From CALAMC01 sp964459465 (GTDB lineage: Bacteria > Zixibacteria > MSB-5A5 > GN15 > PGXB01), in the NCBI GenBank assembly GCA_964459465.1, contig CAYWLR010000004.1:99646-163645 (forward strand): a stretch of 64,000 bases of DNA, in the 5' to 3' direction. How positions within the stretch are numbered: the first letter of the stretch is position 1; each line of letters opens with the position of its first letter. This document shows, one piece after another, positions 7,245 to 16,761 of the stretch. The notes beneath the pieces were generated by a model that worked only from the letters and a program-made list of their open reading frames with translations, had not been told where the DNA came from and searched no databases. The translations under genes were made by a program, and so were the position numbers.

Positions 7245-9329
7245 ATGTTAGAATCTTATACCAATAATTTCCCGGAGTCCGTGTCGCCCCAAAACCCGAC
7301 ACCCGCACCGCCTCCGCCGCGACGGCGTCCCAAAAAATCAGCCCTGGCCGAATCATTCCTCGTCAAATACGGCTTTAAATTTGTCCTCGGTTTCGTCGTA
7401 ATTATCGTTTTTCTGACCGTCGTCCAGTGCGATATCAAAAAACCGGAAGCGCCAACATGGACCACCAATCTTACCATACCCATGATGAGCCGCACTTACA
7501 CCATGCCCGAAATAATCGACAAAATTAACCAACCCGGTTTGGGGTTCGACGACGACAGCAACATCGTTTTTAATTATTCGTCCGATATCGACACCTTCAA
7601 TATCGATGCCGACGAAATGAGAATTGATGACCTGTCCTTATCTTTTGCCGAACACCTTGGCCTGATAAGCCTCGATTTATCTTCCCCGCCCAACCAGACC
7701 TTTCATTTGACCGATTTGATCGCCGTCGAGGGCGGCATAATACCGGGCACCGGTTTTGACATTTATTATGACCTTCCTGCTATCGCCGACTATGACTGGG
7801 CCGACGTTGCCGAGGGCGGTTTCTATGTCGTCCTTGTCAACGACCTTGGCATCGACCTGACACTGGTACAAATGGAACTCTTTGACCGATATTACATTCG
7901 TTCCCTCACCAATCCGCCCCTGACTTTTCCGCATACCATTCCTGCCGGCGGGCGCGATTCCGTCTATGTTGACGTCAGCGGCCAGACCATATCGTCCCAG
8001 CTCGGGGTGGACCTGCATTGCGAAACCCCCGGCGGCACCGTTCTCACAGTTGATGATAAAATGATGGCGTCGTCAGTGAAAATGGGCACCCTGCTGGTTT
8101 CGTCGGCCTGTGCCCATATTCCCGAAATGACCCGTGACATCGTCACGCACGTGCAAATAGCAGACGATAATTCAATAACATCCGGCGAAATGACATCTGG
8201 GACTGCCGTCGTCAGTATCGTCAATGATACCGAACTCGATGCCGTGATTGATATCACCCTGCCCGATTTCCGTCAGGAAGGTATTCCATTGATCCGTCAT
8301 GTTACCGTAAGCGGCAATCAATCCCGCCAGATTTTCATCGACCTTTCCGATTGCACCTTTGAACCGCTGGACCAGACTCATCCGCAGGACATCGAGTGTC
8401 ATGCCTACGCGTCAATCGATTCCACCGCCCCGGCCAAAGTGATTGTTTCCGATGACGACAGCATCTCCGTATATGTCGCTATTACCAGTGTTGAATTTTC
8501 GGCCATCGAAGGCACTTTCAATTCAACCGAAGCGCAGTTCGACAATGTCGATCTCGAGATCGACTTACCCCGGGGATTTTCCGAAATTCAATTGCTCAAT
8601 GCCCGGATGACTCTTCACGTTGAAAACGCCTTTGACCTTGACGGTGATATCTCCATTACCGTCGAAGGCAGTAACGGTCAAAGTCTTGTCATTGACACTA
8701 CCATTGCGGCCGGTTCGGCGACCGAACCATCGGTCACCCTCATCATTAAAGACGACTTGGCCGATTTTCTCAACCCGGTCCCCGAGGCCATCACGGTTTC
8801 GGGAAGCGCCGGCTTTTCCGGAACCGGCCGGATTACACCCGATGATTATCTTTTTGCCACCGTCCATATCGCCTCACCGATGGAAATGATGATTGGCAGT
8901 GCCACCTTCGAAGGCGACCTGACTTCCGAAGATATCGATCAGAAAGACATCGACAAAATCACCAACCACGTTCTGGAAGCCCGGGTTATTTCCACCATCG
9001 AAAATCATCTGCCGCTGGGCTCGTCGGTCGATATCTATCTCGGCGGCGATTCGGCCACCATACTGGACAATCCCCAGGTTGTGATTTCACTTTATGTCGA
9101 CGCCGGAACCTTCGATGAAAACGGCAACGTTATCGCCAGTACCTCATCGGAAAATATCATCGTTCTTGACAGCCTTGACATTAAAGTCCTCGAAAACCCG
9201 ATCCTTTATACGGCGCAGATGATTTCTTTGAACAGCACCGAAGGCCAGGCCGTCAAAATCAACCTCGACGATTATATCCACGTCAGCGCCATCGTGGAGG
9301 TCGAATACAAATTTGACGGCGAATTCTAA
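7245..9329 (+). CDS. Large exported beta-rich protein of unknown function, lipoprotein-like N-terminus
   Basis: The 694-aa product starts with about 45 polar residues including a proline run and RRRPKK. A hydrophobic segment (FVLGFVVIIVFLTVVQC) follows; its last Cys could be a lipobox or simply the end of a membrane anchor. The remainder is acidic and beta-rich, with repeated spans ending in IDLS- or VSG-like strands, suggesting stacked Ig-like or barrel-associated modules. GGGGGAG lies just before the ATG. It is followed after 15 nt by an outer-membrane barrel gene, so the two probably form a sigma-54-driven surface operon. I do not recognise the family. Confidence 0.75.
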   Translation: MLESYTNNFPESVSPQNPTPAPPPPRRRPKKSALAESFLVKYGFKFVLGFVVIIVFLTVVQCDIKKPEAPTWTTNLTIPMMSRTYTMPEIIDKINQPGLGFDDDSNIVFNYSSDIDTFNIDADEMRIDDLSLSFAEHLGLISLDLSSPPNQTFHLTDLIAVEGGIIPGTGFDIYYDLPAIADYDWADVAEGGFYVVLVNDLGIDLTLVQMELFDRYYIRSLTNPPLTFPHTIPAGGRDSVYVDVSGQTISSQLGVDLHCETPGGTVLTVDDKMMASSVKMGTLLVSSACAHIPEMTRDIVTHVQIADDNSITSGEMTSGTAVVSIVNDTELDAVIDITLPDFRQEGIPLIRHVTVSGNQSRQIFIDLSDCTFEPLDQTHPQDIECHAYASIDSTAPAKVIVSDDDSISVYVAITSVEFSAIEGTFNSTEAQFDNVDLEIDLPRGFSEIQLLNARMTLHVENAFDLDGDISITVEGSNGQSLVIDTTIAAGSATEPSVTLIIKDDLADFLNPVPEAITVSGSAGFSGTGRITPDDYLFATVHIASPMEMMIGSATFEGDLTSEDIDQKDIDKITNHVLEARVISTIENHLPLGSSVDIYLGGDSATILDNPQVVISLYVDAGTFDENGNVIASTSSENIIVLDSLDIKVLENPILYTAQMISLNSTEGQAVKINLDDYIHVSAIVEVEYKFDGEF

Positions 9330-9344
9330 AGGGGGGGCACAGTC

Positions 9345-10607
9345 ATGTTGCACCAAAATAACAAATTCCGAATTATCATCCTGTCAATGATAGCCGTTTT
9401 CTGCCTGTCCTCATCGGCCACCCCCGCCGGCTTGTCTTCGGCCCGGGCCGTCGGCATGGGCGGGGCCTATACCGGACTGGCCAAAGGCGTCTACGCCGCT
9501 TTGTACAATCCCGCCAACCTCGGCCTGTCCGGATACCGCAATGTCGGTATCGAAATCGCCGGGGCGGGAGTCGAGATTCGCAATAACAGTTTTACTTTAA
9601 GTGACTACAATGAATACACCGGCGCCCTTTTGACCGAAGCCGACAAAGATAATATAATCGCCAAAATACCATCCGACGGCCTGCGTATATCGGCCGACGC
9701 CGAAGCCTCGGCCATGTGCCTTTCATTGGGAAGTGTCGTCCTCTCCCTTAACGGCATGGCCGCGACCGAAACCAATCTCGGACGTGATGCTCTCGACCTG
9801 CTTTTAAATGGCAACCCCTATGGACGGGAATTCACGCTTGACGGCATGTACAGCGAAGCTCTGGCCTATGGTTCAGCCGGATTATCCTGGGGCTTTCCCT
9901 TGATTACCAACGGCTCTCGCCAGCTGGCCGTCGGGGTAACAGTTAAATATATCTATGGTTTCGGCTATGAAGAAGTGACCGAAATCCACGGCGGCGTCAC
10001 CACCCTGATGACCGGATTCGAAGGCGAAGGCGAAATGATCGTCCGGACTGCCACCGGCGGCCGGGGCTATGGACTCGACCTTGGCGCCGCCTTGAAACTC
10101 TCGGACAGCTACACCATCGGCGCCGCCCTCCATAATCTTTATAGCAGTGTCACCTGGAACAAAGAAACCGAAGAACATGGTTACGTCTTTTCCTTTGATT
10201 CCATGAACGTGGATAATATCGATGATGATTCGCTGGTCATGTCGGAGGACTACTCCGTCCCCATCGACAATTTTTCGACCACTATCCCATCGTATCTTCA
10301 GGCCGGATTTGCCAAAACATCGGGGAAATTACTCTGGGCCGTCGACTGGATTCAGGGTTTTGAACTGGGCGCCGGGACTTCCAGCAAACCGCGCCTGGCT
10401 TTCGGCGCGCAGTATAGCCTGATCGGCCTCCTCCCTCTTCGCGCCGGATATTCCACCGGCGGCGGAAAAGGATCCGTAATTTCCGGCGGCACCGGCTTGA
10501 ATCTCGGCTTCTTTTATATTGATGTCGCTCTTTCCAATCATAGCGGGCTGGATTTTGAAAAATCCAAAGGCCTGCATTTCGCCGCCTCGACCGGGCTGAA
10601 ATTATAA
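9345..10607 (+). CDS. Outer-membrane beta-barrel protein, PorV/TraF-like (FadL-related)
   Basis: This 420-aa protein has a signal peptide (cleavage near residues 27-30) followed by SSARAVGMGGAYTGLAKG and AALYNPANLG. These are hallmark N-terminal motifs of the PorV/TraF/OmpP1 barrel group. Alternating hydrophobic strands run to a C-terminal LHFAASTGLKL ending. It probably folds as an outer-membrane barrel; in related phyla such proteins act in export or surface assembly. Seven G residues precede the ATG. Co-transcribed with 7245-9329 and closed by a terminator at 10635. Confidence 0.8.
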   Translation: MLHQNNKFRIIILSMIAVFCLSSSATPAGLSSARAVGMGGAYTGLAKGVYAALYNPANLGLSGYRNVGIEIAGAGVEIRNNSFTLSDYNEYTGALLTEADKDNIIAKIPSDGLRISADAEASAMCLSLGSVVLSLNGMAATETNLGRDALDLLLNGNPYGREFTLDGMYSEALAYGSAGLSWGFPLITNGSRQLAVGVTVKYIYGFGYEEVTEIHGGVTTLMTGFEGEGEMIVRTATGGRGYGLDLGAALKLSDSYTIGAALHNLYSSVTWNKETEEHGYVFSFDSMNVDNIDDDSLVMSEDYSVPIDNFSTTIPSYLQAGFAKTSGKLLWAVDWIQGFELGAGTSSKPRLAFGAQYSLIGLLPLRAGYSTGGGKGSVISGGTGLNLGFFYIDVALSNHSGLDFEKSKGLHFAASTGLKL

Positions 10608-10634
10608 CTCCCTTCATGGCATATAGACGCCGTC

Positions 10635-10664
10635 AAAGGCAGGAGCCGACTCCTGCCTTTTTCA
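10635..10664 (+). terminator. Intrinsic terminator of the 7245-10607 operon
   Basis: AAAGGCAGGAG and CTCCTGCCTTT form an 11-bp stem with a short loop, ending in TTTTTC. Confidence 0.85.
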
Positions 10665-10695
10665 TTTATATGACCTTTCCGGCTCCTCAATACTG

Positions 10696-10754
10696 TATGG
10701 GATACATCCCATAAAGATATCTTCAGCCGCTTTCATACAAACATGTATCCCATT
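10696..10754 (+). promoter_or_regulatory. Sigma-54 activator sites, copy 2
   Basis: An 18-bp dyad, TATGGGATACATCCCATA, with 8-bp perfect arms lies at 10696-10713. A proximal ATCCCATT is at 10747-10754, 41 bp from the equivalent right half and 39 bp before the promoter GG. A further ATCCCA follows at 10755-10760. Copies 1 and 3 have the same order and near-equal spacing. Confidence 0.7.
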
Positions 10755-10784
10755 ATCCCACAAACATATACAAACTTGCCCGGT

Positions 10785-10800
10785 CGGCATCTGCCTTGCT
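10785..10800 (+). promoter_or_regulatory. Sigma-54 (-24/-12) promoter, copy 2
   Basis: CGGCATCTGCCTTGCT has GG at 10786-10787 and GC at 10798-10799, 10 nt apart. The expected start near 10811 gives a leader of about 28 nt to the M6 protease ATG at 10839. The -24 is CGGCA rather than TGGCA. Confidence 0.65.
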
Positions 10801-10838
10801 CAAATAAGCATCGATAACCCATAACTTCGGGGGAGAAT

Positions 10839-12611
10839 ATGACCTCTTGCGCGATAAATCGTCCGTTTGACGAACGAAAACGCTTCTTTGGCCATTTGTT
10901 TTCATTGCTGCTACTGATTGGCGCCATGATGCCCGTAAGCGCCTTCGCCTGCCCTCCCAACCCGACCCTGGTCGAGGCCATCGCCGAAGGCGAGATTACC
11001 ATGCCTTATTTCATGCTGCATAAAAATGAACTTGGTAGCCGCGGCATAAACAATGTCGCCCAGTCGACTTCATTTTCCAGCGCCGATTATTCCGGCTCCT
11101 TTAACGCTCTGGCCATTTTGATTCAGTTCTCCGATAAACCGGCCCAGACCAATGCCGCCTTTTTCGACAGTCTATTATTTGTCAATCAAACCGGCTCACT
11201 ACGCCATTATTACAACGAAGTTTCCTATGGCCAATTCGACGTCATCACGGTCAACCTGCCTTCGCAGCTTGGCTGGACATCGGCCCCCCAAACCTATGCG
11301 TACTACTGCAACAATGCCAACGGCACCGGCTCATATCCTAATAACTCTCAAAGACTATGCGAAGATATAGTCAACCTGATCAACCCTCTTGTTGACTTTT
11401 CAGACTATGATAATGATAATGACGGCTTTGTTGACGGCATAATCCTGATTCATACCGGCCCCGGAGCCGAGATGACCGGCCAGAATTCCGATATATGGTC
11501 GCACATGTGGGCCATTCCCACCTATACTGTTTTGGATGGCGTTCGCATTTATTCTTATTCCATTCAGCCCGAATACTGGTTCGACCCGGGCGATATGACC
11601 TGCGGCGTATACTGCCATGAATTCGGCCATATTCTCGGTCTGCCCGATCTCTATGACACCACCCCATCGTTCGGGGCCGACTCCTATGGTATCGGCTCGT
11701 GGTCGTTGATGTCTTATGGCAGTTGGAATGGGTCGCTTTTATACCATGGCGGTTCTTATTACTATTCGGGCAACAGCCCCGCTCATTTCGACCCCTGGTG
11801 CCGGATTCATCTGGGATTCGTGATTGAAAGCGTGTTAGCCGAAGATGTCGAACAGCTCGACATTCCCAGCGTCGAATCCGGGGCTAATATTTTCAGAATT
11901 AATATCGACGGCGATTACAGCACTGAATATTTCCTTCTGGAGAATCGTCAGAAAACCGGCTATGATGCCTATCTGCCGGGAAGCGGGTTGCTTATCTGGC
12001 ATATCGACGACGCCCAGTCGGATAACGACGACCGCTGGTTCCCCGGATACACGTCCAACGGCCATTATATGGTGGCTTTGGAGCAGGCCGATGGCCTTTA
12101 CGATATTGAACAGAAGGCCGATCGTGGCGACGCCGGCGACCCGTTCCCCGGTTCGACTTATAATACCGCCTTTTCGCCCTTGTCGTCACCGTCATCACTA
12201 TCCTACGACGGCGAAAACACCGGGATAGCCATCACCAACATTTCATCATCGGCCCCGACCATGACCGCCGACATTCAGGTTTCACTATCCAGCGGAAATG
12301 AAGACCCCGGCGACCCTGAAACGGCCCTGCCGGTCACTTTCGTTCTGGGTCAAAATTACCCCAACCCCTTCAATCCGACAACTCGCATCAATTTGAATTT
12401 GTCCTCACCGGGGCATGTAACCATGACCGTCTATGATATGCTGGGAAGAGAAGTTTATACACTCATCGACGGAGAACTTCCTTCCGGCAGTATCTCGGTT
12501 GATTGGAATGGCCGCGACAATGCCGGAAACGAACTTGCCTCCGGGATATACTTCTATCAGGTCGTTTGCGACGACCGGAGTGAAGCCAGAAAAATGCTCT
12601 TGATCAGGTAA
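10839..12611 (+). CDS. Secreted M6-family metalloprotease with FlgD-like / type A sorting C-terminus
   Basis: This 590-aa exported zinc protease (immune-inhibitor-A class) has a signal peptide of about 33 residues ending ASFA-like. The catalytic HEFGHILGLPDLYD is at residues 260-273 (HExxHxxGxxD), followed by the SLMSYGSWNG Met-turn region. The last ~88 residues (QNYPNPFNPTTRI, VYDMLGREVYTL, DNAGNELASGIYFYQ, KMLLIR) match FlgD-like/type A C-terminal domains used for type IX secretion in relatives. No type IX components are visible here. GGGGGAG precedes the ATG. Driven by its own sigma-54 promoter. Confidence 0.92.
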   Translation: MTSCAINRPFDERKRFFGHLFSLLLLIGAMMPVSAFACPPNPTLVEAIAEGEITMPYFMLHKNELGSRGINNVAQSTSFSSADYSGSFNALAILIQFSDKPAQTNAAFFDSLLFVNQTGSLRHYYNEVSYGQFDVITVNLPSQLGWTSAPQTYAYYCNNANGTGSYPNNSQRLCEDIVNLINPLVDFSDYDNDNDGFVDGIILIHTGPGAEMTGQNSDIWSHMWAIPTYTVLDGVRIYSYSIQPEYWFDPGDMTCGVYCHEFGHILGLPDLYDTTPSFGADSYGIGSWSLMSYGSWNGSLLYHGGSYYYSGNSPAHFDPWCRIHLGFVIESVLAEDVEQLDIPSVESGANIFRINIDGDYSTEYFLLENRQKTGYDAYLPGSGLLIWHIDDAQSDNDDRWFPGYTSNGHYMVALEQADGLYDIEQKADRGDAGDPFPGSTYNTAFSPLSSPSSLSYDGENTGIAITNISSSAPTMTADIQVSLSSGNEDPGDPETALPVTFVLGQNYPNPFNPTTRINLNLSSPGHVTMTVYDMLGREVYTLIDGELPSGSISVDWNGRDNAGNELASGIYFYQVVCDDRSEARKMLLIR

Positions 12612-12678
12612 CTTTTAATCGGACTTTCGGGCCGGGTTTATTCCGGTCTCCTCCCCCCCGGGATAACTCGGCTTAACT

Positions 12679-12704
12679 GCCCCCGATTCCGGGGGCGTTT
12701 TTTT
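12679..12704 (+). terminator. Intrinsic terminator of the M6 protease gene
   Basis: GCCCCC and GGGGGC form the stem around a short loop, followed by GTTTTTTT. It abuts the stop of the convergent zinc-ribbon gene. Confidence 0.85.
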
Positions 12705-12939
12705 ATCCGGTATCCCGAGCCGAAAATCCCTCGCTGGTAATATCGGGCGGTATCGTGTCGATGCCTTCCTTGATTCCGTTTTTACGGTCTCGTTTATACT
12801 TCATGTGGCAGTGTTTGCACCGCCGGGGTTCTTCCGTATAACCCCGTTCCGCGAAGTATTCCTGCGCCCCTACCGTAAAAATGAATTCTTCGCCGCATTC
12901 GACACAGATCAGGATCTTCGCCTGAAAACCATTAGCCAT
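12703..12939 (-). CDS. Small zinc-ribbon protein
   Basis: This 78-aa protein has two CxxC pairs, ICVECGEEF and CKHCHMKYKRDRKNG, flanking VGAQEYFAERGY. That is the layout of the probable zinc-binding (zf-trcl) domain found in many small bacterial proteins of unknown role. The C-terminal ~20 residues are unrelated and acidic. A strong GGAGAGGGGG lies upstream of the ATG, and a sigma-70-like promoter is at 13025-13053, so it is transcribed alone. Zinc binding is likely; nucleic-acid interaction is only a guess. Confidence 0.8.
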   Translation of the reverse strand: MANGFQAKILICVECGEEFIFTVGAQEYFAERGYTEEPRRCKHCHMKYKRDRKNGIKEGIDTIPPDITSEGFSARDTG

Positions 12940-13024
12940 GTTTCCCCCTCTCCTTGGGTACGGTCACATCCTTGTCACCCGCGGGCTGACGGATCCGATC
13001 CAGGAAATGTAAATATGCTTAAGC

Positions 13025-13053
13025 TGTATAAAGATTTGAATACGTTAAGTCAA
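13025..13053 (-). promoter_or_regulatory. Sigma-70-like promoter of the zinc-ribbon gene
   Basis: TTGACT (13053-13048), 17 nt, TATACA (13030-13025) on the minus strand. The predicted leader is about 80 nt. Confidence 0.5.
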
Positions 13054-13171
13054 GATTAAAATCAAGATTTCTACGTTTATTATTGAGAATATGGCCCTCG
13101 GTTTAAAATACCGAATTCAATAAGTACATATTGATTCTTCCGATTGATGAAAAGAAATACCGACGCCACCG

Positions 13172-14890
13172 TCAATAACGGCAGGCCGACGGCTCTTCGC
13201 CGTTATAATAGACCAGGTCAATCAACCATAAAATATCGACCAGATTGAGACTCCCCGAGCAGTCCAAATCACCCATCCGCCAGTCATAATAGGGGTTGCT
13301 GCCGCCCTGATAAACCCGGCTGATCATAACCAGGATGTCTAATAAATTACGCGTTCCGTTCCCGTCGGTGTCGCCGAAGGGATGAATACTGGCGCCAAAT
13401 TCATACTGATGATTTGAATAGAATCGGGAAACCACCGCCGGAACGAACACAATCGAATCATAAACCTGGTAATCATATATTCCCGCAATCGACCGGCCTT
13501 CCGTATCGACAAAAACCGACGGCACAATTGTCGCCGAATCGCCCCGGAAGACCATATAGGAAAGACCCCATACGGCCGTCGGGCCGCCGTCGAAATCGAT
13601 TTTCAGCAAACCGTTATTGGCATTAAGATCGGGATAGGTGACAATATAATTGCAGCCGAAGGCATCCGGGGCCGCATTGGGCGTTACACCCTGGAATGGG
13701 CACAATGCCACACTTTGGTCTATGGGCATTGCCGGCAACTCCGGACTATTGCGGTATAGCGTCGTATCCGCCCGCATATCGGTAAAATAATTCCATGCCG
13801 CAAAATGCGGATAGGCTTTGGCCATAGAGCTGGAATGATATTTAAGAGCCGAGTCCAGAGAACTTATAATCCCGTAAAAACGAGTATATTCAAATACCTC
13901 TTTTATCACTCCGGAACCAAACTGCTTCATGAGAAATTCCGGCCAGACGAAAGCCCCGTAACATCGCAACGGCCCCGCCGTAAGCGAGGTGTCGGCCCGG
14001 TCAAAGAACAGGGGGGCAAATTGAAGATTATCTTTAACCTCCGGAAATAAGACATCCTCATAGGCCACCGCCGTGCATTCCATCCACCACAGATCTTCGA
14101 ATGAATCATAGGCGCACTGTGTCGCATGAAAATATTCATGCGCGCAAACCACCTTGAGGGCGCCGACCAGTGTCCCTTCCGGATCCTGGTTTTGATGGCT
14201 GACATTGGACAGGTCGCAGTTGATTTCCATATACGTCCGATAATCGTTCCAGGAGGAATCACCACCGGCTTCAAGCCAGGTCCGGCCGTATTCATCATGC
14301 CCCATATTCACCAGATATATGTCATACAAACCGTCGGCGTCGGCCGGCGGCTTAAAGTAACCCAGGGTCCCTTGATAATGAGCATAGGCGCTGTCGGCAT
14401 ACAACCCCACCCTCTCGACATAGTCGGATACGCCGTTTAAATCATCATCGACCGTTGAAACCGAATCCGGCCATGTATGGGAATAATGAATCTTGAAATA
14501 GCCGCTGGGGCTGATATACGTCGAATCCAGGATTGGCCGGTAAAAGAAAGTCCGGGCCACCGCCTGCTGTTCCGGGGTCATCTGATCCCAGTAGCGTACC
14601 GCTTCGAAAATATAAGGAGTTCCGCTTTTTTCTACGCCCGTTTTCTCGCATTGGAAAACTTCAGGAAGAGTTTCGGGAGCCGCCACCGCCAGCAGATTGC
14701 TGAACACCTTGTCTCCCAACGGAATTTCCCCGGCCTGATAGGCCTTTTCAATCAAAGCAATCGTTGATTTCGGCTTTTTGGCCGACATCGGGGCTTGTTC
14801 CGCTTCCGCCTTATTAAGCGGAATTATCGACAGCCAAACCGCCAGCAGAATGCAAACCCCAACCATGTATGCTAATCTCGCTTTCACCAT
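13172..14890 (-). CDS. Secreted MXAN_6640-type putative metalloprotease with C-terminal dockerin
   Basis: This 572-aa protein has a signal peptide (about 30 residues) and a GYFKIHYSHTWPDSVS... DDDLNGVSDYVERV segment typical of the MXAN_6640 family. The zinc motif HEYFH is at residues 251-255 with WWMECTAVAYED about 16 residues downstream. The last ~65 residues form a type I dockerin: two calcium repeats, GDTDGNGTRNLLDILVMI and GDLDCSGSLNLVDILWLI. No cohesin is visible. ATG 14890 is preferred to TTG 14893. A sigma-70-like promoter sits about 45 bp upstream. Confidence 0.88.
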   Translation of the reverse strand: MVKARLAYMVGVCILLAVWLSIIPLNKAEAEQAPMSAKKPKSTIALIEKAYQAGEIPLGDKVFSNLLAVAAPETLPEVFQCEKTGVEKSGTPYIFEAVRYWDQMTPEQQAVARTFFYRPILDSTYISPSGYFKIHYSHTWPDSVSTVDDDLNGVSDYVERVGLYADSAYAHYQGTLGYFKPPADADGLYDIYLVNMGHDEYGRTWLEAGGDSSWNDYRTYMEINCDLSNVSHQNQDPEGTLVGALKVVCAHEYFHATQCAYDSFEDLWWMECTAVAYEDVLFPEVKDNLQFAPLFFDRADTSLTAGPLRCYGAFVWPEFLMKQFGSGVIKEVFEYTRFYGIISSLDSALKYHSSSMAKAYPHFAAWNYFTDMRADTTLYRNSPELPAMPIDQSVALCPFQGVTPNAAPDAFGCNYIVTYPDLNANNGLLKIDFDGGPTAVWGLSYMVFRGDSATIVPSVFVDTEGRSIAGIYDYQVYDSIVFVPAVVSRFYSNHQYEFGASIHPFGDTDGNGTRNLLDILVMISRVYQGGSNPYYDWRMGDLDCSGSLNLVDILWLIDLVYYNGEEPSACRY

Positions 14891-14932
14891 CAATGCTTTA
14901 TATCGGTCTGTGGCATGTAAATATCCATTACA

Positions 14933-14960
14933 AATGTACTTTAAAGCCCGTAATTGTCAA
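14933..14960 (-). promoter_or_regulatory. Sigma-70-like promoter of the dockerin protease
   Basis: TTGACA (14960-14955), 16 nt, TACATT (14938-14933) on the minus strand, about 43 nt before the ATG at 14890. Confidence 0.4.
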
Positions 14961-14996
14961 GCTGTATATGAATCCGCCGCCCCCTCGACCGTCCAA

Positions 14997-16583
14997 TTAG
15001 TTCAAATATTGACCCAGCCCGAACGATACCTGCCAGGTTTTCAGCCTCCCTGCATATGCCACATCTATCCGGGCCGATTCACGGCTGGTCAGGCGTTCCG
15101 TGCTGATTCTCAAACCAACGCCAACCGACCATTCCATATGCCTAACATCGAAATACTCGCCCCGGTTCCAGGTCGAGCCAAGGTCAAAAAACTGCACCGG
15201 GCTGATACGGCCCCCGGGAAATCTAACATGCGTGAAAAACCGGTTTTCAACATTTACCACCAGATACTTCTCCCCGTTGGAATAATTCCGCGGATAACCT
15301 CGAACGCCTTTATTTTCGCCCAGGTATAACTCCTTCTGCCCGTCCAGACGCGTATCCCGTTTATGACTCACATGCACCGCCAGGGTATACCATGACAGAG
15401 CGTTATTATAATACTTCGCCAGAACGTCGAGCCTCTTTCGAATCGTTTTATCATAATGGAACCACCTTCTCGCAAAACCTTCCAGCAAAATCAAATTGGA
15501 CCGACAATAAAACCCGTAATTCCCCGACACGCCCCGGACATCATGCATCCTTGCCCCGGAACCGGTTTCCCACGTTCGCCCGTATAAAAAGGACAGACCT
15601 TTGATTATCGTTATATCCTCATCGCGCGTGAACATGTCAATGCGGCTGGTCTTGATATAGCGTATATCCTGCACCCCGGCAGAAAGCTCCCCATAATGAT
15701 AAACGCTGTCCAGCGCAAAAACTACATCGGCTCCGTCATAGTATACAACCGTGTCCACGTTGTCCAGATCGGCATAGGCGTAGCCAGCCCCCAGGTAAAC
15801 TTTGGTGTGATACGTCCCCCACCGCCGCGCTCCGGATAAAGAGACCTTGCTGCCTTCAATCCATTCCCGACCGACAATTATTCCGTCCCGATAATGATCA
15901 TTTCGATAATCATACCCCGTGAAATCTATCGAAAACGTATGATTCGAAGTCAATGAATAATATGGTCTCGACAGCGTTATCGATTTGGTGCCGATTTCCG
16001 GATCATCGTTGGCGAAAAGATTGAGCGACAATTTCCGCCCGAATATTCTCCGGTCATAAAACCACGCCACGTAATAATCCTCGTCGTAATCACGAAAAAA
16101 ATAATCGAAAGCCACCGTTTGACCGAAACCCAGGAAATTCGCCTCCAGCGCCCCGATTTTATACGTCGTTTGTCCCGACGAGCGGTCTATCGACGGCCCC
16201 CCCGATAACGACCACCGATCCACCGTCGATACCCGCAATATATTCGATCCGTCATCTCCTTTGACCAGTTCGGTTCGGGCGTTCCATATGAACGACAACG
16301 ACCGCAGATTATGGGCCGTTTCCTCGGCCAGATCACGGTTGAAACGGTCGCCCTCATCCAAAAGCAACTCCCTTTTTATTACCAGCTTGCGCGTGGGAAT
16401 ATGTAACCGGTTGGCCAGCGGAAATATCCAATGCCGGTACTCGGGGTTGGAAGTGTCATAAATATTGAAATTATAAATCTCGATGGAATCTATGACCGGT
16501 TCGTTGGGAATATCCTCGGCCCCGGCATATCCGCCGACACCGACAAATAGCAACACAAAAACTATACCGGTGAATTTTGGCAT
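14997..16583 (-). CDS. BamA/TamA-like outer-membrane protein (POTRA plus barrel)
   Basis: The 528-aa product has a signal peptide (ends near GYAGA), then one POTRA-like region (PVIDSIEIYNFNIYDT to LRVSTVDRWSL). A beta-rich C-terminal domain includes LGENKGVRGYPRNYSNGEKY, close to the conserved VRGY/F loop of Omp85 barrels, and it ends FGLGQYLN with an aromatic near the terminus. Only one or two POTRA units are present, so it is more likely a specialised Omp85 relative than the essential BamA. ATG 16583 is preferred to TTG 16586. Confidence 0.75.
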   Translation of the reverse strand: MPKFTGIVFVLLFVGVGGYAGAEDIPNEPVIDSIEIYNFNIYDTSNPEYRHWIFPLANRLHIPTRKLVIKRELLLDEGDRFNRDLAEETAHNLRSLSFIWNARTELVKGDDGSNILRVSTVDRWSLSGGPSIDRSSGQTTYKIGALEANFLGFGQTVAFDYFFRDYDEDYYVAWFYDRRIFGRKLSLNLFANDDPEIGTKSITLSRPYYSLTSNHTFSIDFTGYDYRNDHYRDGIIVGREWIEGSKVSLSGARRWGTYHTKVYLGAGYAYADLDNVDTVVYYDGADVVFALDSVYHYGELSAGVQDIRYIKTSRIDMFTRDEDITIIKGLSFLYGRTWETGSGARMHDVRGVSGNYGFYCRSNLILLEGFARRWFHYDKTIRKRLDVLAKYYNNALSWYTLAVHVSHKRDTRLDGQKELYLGENKGVRGYPRNYSNGEKYLVVNVENRFFTHVRFPGGRISPVQFFDLGSTWNRGEYFDVRHMEWSVGVGLRISTERLTSRESARIDVAYAGRLKTWQVSFGLGQYLN

Positions 16584-16761
16584 CAATTTCTCATGGCCGG
16601 CGTCACGTCATGTTTATTATTTTATTGCCAGCTTGGAGAATTATCGCCGCTTTATAACTCAAAATCAATATTTAAGTTAAAAAGCAAGGCCCGTTCCCTT
16701 AAGCAATCCGGGCTGTTTTCCGATTTAATAAAAGAATACTTAATTTATATGGAATGTTTTT

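Noticed and set aside
16690..16712. GCCCG/CGGGC hairpin in the divergent gap before pilB
   Set aside because: Five-base arms with a 13-base loop and no U-run; too weak to call as a regulatory structure.
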